A stretch of 64,000 nucleotides of DNA from an uncultured Lachnospiraceae bacterium. GTDB taxonomy: Bacteria > Bacillota > Clostridia > Lachnospirales > Lachnospiraceae. Positions within the stretch are counted from its first letter, which is position 1. Every line of letters starts with the position of its first letter. Below are positions 60,863-64,000 of the stretch, in pieces. Under the pieces are notes generated by a model. That model ran no database searches and had not been told where the DNA came from. It saw only the letters and a list, made by a program, of their open reading frames with translations. A program made the translations under genes and the position numbers. The stretch is taken from contig CANQTH010000002.1 of NCBI GenBank assembly GCA_947626795.1, positions 1-64,000 of the forward strand, written 5' to 3'.

Positions 60863-61930
60863 ATGGCGCAGATGGTCATCATATGTTTGCTGATGGTTTT
60901 TGTTTTGGGGATCGAGTTTGCCATTTATGGCGTTGGGTTTCAGAAGCTGTTCCGGCTGGAGCTTGCGGGATATGAGACGGTGCTCGCGGGCTTTTTTGCG
61001 TATTTCGGGCTGTTCCAGGCCGCGGCGCTGCCGATGATCTTGCTGCAGCGGCCGTTCCACGAGCTGATGTGGCTGTGGGTCGCCGTCAGCATCGCCCTCA
61101 ACTGCCTGATCCTGGCGACGGCAAAGGAGATCCTGTTCGGCTGGCTGCGCGGCATGGGCGCGGCTATTCGGCGCATGGGCGGCGCGTTATTTTTTATAGC
61201 GCTGCTGCTTTTGGGGTTCACCTGCTATTTTCAGTGGGCGCAGCATTACCTTGGCTGGGACACTTCTTTTTATATCGGGACGGTCAACACGACGCTGCAC
61301 ACGGATACGATGTATGTCTATGACGGCAATTCCGGGCTTTTGGCGTCCACGCTCCCGTTCCGCTACGCGCTGTCCGCGTTTTATATGCATTCCGCGCTGC
61401 TTTGCCGCGTGGGCGGCGTGAGCGCGATGATGGCGCAGAAATGCGTGATGGGGACGATCTGCGTCGGGATGCACGGGGCGATCCTGTTCGCGCTGGGGCG
61501 GCGGCTGTTCCCCAGGAAAGAAAAAGCCGCGCTGCTTTTCGTGTGCGTGGTATTGCTTTTGAATTACGGGCTTAATACGATCTACGCGTCCTCCAGCTTT
61601 TTGCTGGTGCGCGCTTACGAGGCGAAGGGATTTTGCGCGAACGTCGTGATCCCGGCGGTATTTTACGGGATCTTCTGCGTGTGGGCGGACGCGGGAAAAC
61701 GGGAGCCGTGGTACCTGCTGTTTGCCGTCGGGTTTGCCAGCGTCCCGGTTTCCATGTCCTCGCTGCTGATCGTCCCGGTCATGATCGGGATGGCGGCGCT
61801 TGTGGAATGCGTCCTGCAAAAGGATTGGAAGGTCTTAGGGAGGGGCGTCTTGTGCGCGCTCCCCAACGGGGCGTACCTTCTGGCATACTTTTTATATGCG
61901 CAGGGCTTTTTGCGGATCATGATTCATTAG
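60863..61930 (+). CDS. Polytopic membrane protein, N-terminal part (probably split by frameshift)
   Basis: 355 residues, mostly hydrophobic, about eight to nine membrane helices. A loop with YLGWDTSFYIGTVNTTLHTD has the look of a GT-C-fold or similar multi-pass protein's external loop. GGGAGGG precedes ATG 60863. It ends soon after TTTTT at 61907-61911. Adding one T there joins it in frame to the next gene through QGFFADHDSLDGKASAS, giving a single protein of 643 residues. Function unknown; a DUF6077-like assignment would need a search. Confidence 0.75.
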   Translation: MAQMVIICLLMVFVLGIEFAIYGVGFQKLFRLELAGYETVLAGFFAYFGLFQAAALPMILLQRPFHELMWLWVAVSIALNCLILATAKEILFGWLRGMGAAIRRMGGALFFIALLLLGFTCYFQWAQHYLGWDTSFYIGTVNTTLHTDTMYVYDGNSGLLASTLPFRYALSAFYMHSALLCRVGGVSAMMAQKCVMGTICVGMHGAILFALGRRLFPRKEKAALLFVCVVLLLNYGLNTIYASSSFLLVRAYEAKGFCANVVIPAVFYGIFCVWADAGKREPWYLLFAVGFASVPVSMSSLLIVPVMIGMAALVECVLQKDWKVLGRGVLCALPNGAYLLAYFLYAQGFLRIMIH

Positions 61931-61992
61931 ATGGGAAGGCTTCCGCCTCTATGGGCGGCGAGCAGCAAGCGAGTCTCGAAAGAGGTAAGGTT

Positions 61993-62793
61993 ATGTATGG
62001 GATAGAGGGAATTGTCCAGACGATTCGGGAATATGCGGGGGAGTCGGCGTTTCTGCCAGTTTTTTTCATCTGCCTGGCGGCCTGCTTTTGTTCGGCGGGC
62101 GAAAAGGGGAAAAAGCGGATCGCGAGCCTTTTTTGCCTGAGCGTCGTGTTTGTATTTAACAATCTGGCCATGAAGGTGTTGGGAAAGTTTGCGGACACGA
62201 GCACGTATTACCGCTTTTTGTGGGCGGTCCCGCTGTTTTTGGTGATCGGGCATGCCGTGACAAAGGCGGTCGCGGGCCAGAAGAGGCTTTGGCAGAAGGC
62301 GTTCGTGGCGGCTCTGGCGCTGATCGTGTTTTTTGGCTGGAAGGGCGGCGGCTTCTTTACGGAAGGCAGCCTGCGCGTCTGGGAAAACGAGTATGACATT
62401 TCCGGGGAGCTGATGGGGGCGTACCGCTTGATCGAGGGCGACGCGAAAGAGGAAAGCCCGGTCGTCATCTTTGACATGGAGGCCCAGATGGCCTCGCGGA
62501 TCTACAACCCGTCCATCCGATGGGGGATCAGCCGCAACGCGTATGTGAAATACAACGACGCGGAAGGGTACAAGAACGTGGAAAAGCGTTATCGGCCGGA
62601 AAAGGCCCTCATCCATGCGGTGAATTTCGGGATGCAGACGGAGAGCGGGCGGCTCGGGAAAGCGCTTCGGAAGAAAAAGGTGGATTATATCGTGACGTTC
62701 ACGGCGTTTGGGATGGACGCTTATTTCGACGGGCTGGGGTATGGGCTGATCGGCGAGAGCGGAAGCCGAAGCGTCTATGCGAGAAAAGGATAG
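61993..62793 (+). CDS. Polytopic membrane protein, C-terminal part
   Basis: 266 residues as drawn from ATG 61993 (AGAGG 7 nt ahead). Three to four membrane helices are followed by a soluble C-terminal domain (VVIFDMEAQMASRIYNPS to VDYIVTFTAFGMDAYF). The order of helices then a soluble end is that of the second half of a multi-pass glycosyltransferase-like protein. The frame stays open upstream to 61633, but before about 61912 it only shadows the other gene. Whether it is translated alone or is the tail of a broken gene is unresolved. Its stop lies in a 77-bp tandem repeat. Confidence 0.7.
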   Translation: MYGIEGIVQTIREYAGESAFLPVFFICLAACFCSAGEKGKKRIASLFCLSVVFVFNNLAMKVLGKFADTSTYYRFLWAVPLFLVIGHAVTKAVAGQKRLWQKAFVAALALIVFFGWKGGGFFTEGSLRVWENEYDISGELMGAYRLIEGDAKEESPVVIFDMEAQMASRIYNPSIRWGISRNAYVKYNDAEGYKNVEKRYRPEKALIHAVNFGMQTESGRLGKALRKKKVDYIVTFTAFGMDAYFDGLGYGLIGESGSRSVYARKG

Positions 62794-62911
62794 GCATACG
62801 GAAGCCGGATCGCCTGTACAAGAAAAGAACAGGCAAACAGGGCTGAAGCGCCTATGCGAGAAAAGGATAGGCATACGGAAGCCGGATCGCCTGTGCGAAA
62901 AAGGAACAGGC
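62768..62911 (+). repeat. Tandem duplication at the split membrane gene end, period 77 bp
   Basis: Copies at 62768-62844 and 62845-62911. Copy 1 contains the TAG stop at 62791-62793. Each copy carries two similar hairpins about 38 bp apart: GCCTAT...ATAGGC around AGAAAAGG and GCCTGT...ACAGGC around AGAAAAG. Confidence 0.88.
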
Positions 62912-62978
62912 CGCGTAACATTTTTAGGATCTGCGTCATATCATATGGATAAGTGCAGGAAGTAAGTAAGAGGTGCTT

Positions 62979-64000
62979 ATGCAGAAACAGTTAAAGGCGG
63001 CGCAGGCGGATCATGTGGACAGGGGAAGCCTGCAGGTGCAGGTCACTTCCACGATCGGGGCGATCCCGGTGCGGGATGCGCGGATCCGGATTTCCTATGC
63101 GGGCGGCCCGCAGAAGGAGATCGAGCAGGTCATGACAAACGCGGAAGGGCGGACGGAGGCCGTTTCGCTGGCAGTTCCCCCGTTGGAATACAGCATGGAG
63201 CCGGAGCAGGCGCAGCCTTACGCGGAGTATACGGTCGAAGTGGAGGCCGACGGCTACCGTCCGGTCAATATCAACGGGGTGGATGTGTTTTCCGGGGAGC
63301 TTTCCGTCCAGGAAGTGAAGCTGGAGCCGAACGAGGCGCCGGAAGGGGCGCGGCGGGACATTGTGATCCCGGCGAACACGCTGTTTGGAAATTTCCCGCC
63401 GAAGATCGCGGAGGCGGAGGTCAAGCCCGTGGACGGGAACGGGGAGATCGTCCTAAGCCGCGTTGTGGCGCCGGAGTATGTCGTCGTGCATGACGGGACG
63501 CCGGGCGACCCTACGGCGCGGGATTATTACGTCCGGTACAAGGATTACATTAAGAATGTGGCTTCCAGCGAGATCTACGCCACCTGGCCGGACAGCACGA
63601 TCCGGGCGAACGTTCTCGCGATCATGTCGTTTACGCTTAACCGCGTCTATACGGAGTGGTACCGGAACAAAGGATATGATTTTACGATCACGTCTTCCAC
63701 GGCCTACGACCACAAGTGGGTGTACGGGAGGAATTATTTCGCGAGCATTTCCCGGGCAGTGGATGAGATGTTCACGAATTACCTTTCCAGGCCGAATGTG
63801 AAACAGCCGATCTTAACGCAGTATTGCGACGGGGAGCGCGTGTCCTGCCCGAACTGGATGAGCCAGTGGGGGTCGAAGTATTTAGGCGACCAGAATTATT
63901 CCACGATCGAGATCCTGCGCTATTATTACGGCAGCAGCCTTTACATCAACGAAGCGGATGAGATCTCCGGTATCCCAGCGTCGTGGCCGCGGGAGGATTT
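62979..64000 (+). CDS. SpoIID-like cell-wall protein, 3'-truncated by window
   Basis: 340 residues visible, with the frame open at the window end. Residues about 18-110 look like a carboxypeptidase-regulatory or Cna-B-type beta domain (LQVQVTSTIGAIPVRDARIRI, VEVEADGYRPV). From about residue 180 the sequence YKDYIKNVASSEIYATWPDS, ANVLAIMSFTLNRVYTEWY, DHKWVYGR and MSQWGSKYLGDQNYSTIEIL follows the SpoIID/LytB fold, which cleaves denuded peptidoglycan or binds it. No signal peptide is visible. AGAGGTG precedes ATG 62979. A C-terminal peptidoglycan-binding part is likely beyond the window. Confidence 0.78.
   Translation, partial: MQKQLKAAQADHVDRGSLQVQVTSTIGAIPVRDARIRISYAGGPQKEIEQVMTNAEGRTEAVSLAVPPLEYSMEPEQAQPYAEYTVEVEADGYRPVNINGVDVFSGELSVQEVKLEPNEAPEGARRDIVIPANTLFGNFPPKIAEAEVKPVDGNGEIVLSRVVAPEYVVVHDGTPGDPTARDYYVRYKDYIKNVASSEIYATWPDSTIRANVLAIMSFTLNRVYTEWYRNKGYDFTITSSTAYDHKWVYGRNYFASISRAVDEMFTNYLSRPNVKQPILTQYCDGERVSCPNWMSQWGSKYLGDQNYSTIEILRYYYGSSLYINEADEISGIPASWPRED

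Noticed and set aside
61633..61950. Extended N-terminus for the second half of the split membrane gene
   Set aside because: This stretch shadows the well-formed hydrophobic frame of 60863-61930; the alternative reading is Arg/Gly-rich.

Overview
The window looks like chromosomal DNA of a GC-rich, strictly anaerobic Firmicute of the Lachnospiraceae type. The pointers are a butyryl-CoA module (thl-hbd-bcd-etfB-etfA), the electron-bifurcating NfnAB pair beside a flavodiiron protein, rpsU, an ACT/DUF711 gene pair, a DUF342 (FapA-like) gene, and clear SigA-type promoters with AGGAGG ribosome binding sites. Every gene except one (a PHP-family histidinol phosphatase at 53997-54800) is on the + strand. 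No phage genes, full-length transposase, rRNA, tRNA or CRISPR array was seen.

Layout. 1-476: two tandem coiled-coil genes made of heptad repeats. 780-3610: a small membrane protein, then alaS. 3932-7557: a signalling operon of DUF342 repeat protein, a degenerate REC-HD-GYP protein and an Hpt domain. 7791-10421: degV and a chemotaxis receptor. 10818-13250: purA, a HAD hydrolase and rpsU. 13451-16902: nfnA-nfnB-fprA. 17214-21992: an intact REC-HD-GYP protein, ACT and DUF711 genes, and a charge-segregated membrane protein. 21997-28346: hisH, hisF, ung and a fused purL. 28642-33985: the butyryl-CoA cluster, without crotonase. 34143-44475: an EamA transporter, then a co-directional operon of a broken LanC-like cyclase, a CysK-like PLP enzyme, rhodanese-ThiF, rhodanese-PP-loop (TtcA-like), a stand-alone adenylation domain, a GNAT, an esterase and an ABC exporter. 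44882-46897: class I lysyl-tRNA synthetase with a C-terminal tRNA-binding domain. 47019-53955: an NhaC-type antiporter, a heterodimeric ABC exporter and a second chemotaxis receptor. 53997-58454: histidinol phosphatase, then gap-pgk-tpiA. 58708-64000: a secreted CAP protein, mutY, a split polytopic membrane protein and a truncated SpoIID-like protein.

The most interesting candidate system is the 35175-44475 operon. It joins two sulfur-relay fusion proteins to an orphan adenylating enzyme, tailoring enzymes and an exporter. No sulfur-carrier or peptidyl-carrier gene is visible. This resembles thiocarboxylate or thioamide metabolite logic, or a TtuA-D type thiolation relay, but matches no pathway that I can name.

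The second theme is repeat activity. A MITE-like family of about 146 bp has terminal inverted repeats near GYAACNGTTCAGCC. Two complete copies have target duplications, and one of them has replaced the last codons of hisH. A second family of short inverted-repeat elements has GGGGCTG ends. Separately, at least six genes (alaS, purA, purL, rhodanese-ThiF, mutY, the split membrane protein) are followed by tandem 63-88 bp duplications that include their own stop codon. The lysS promoter region has been tandemly multiplied in the same way.
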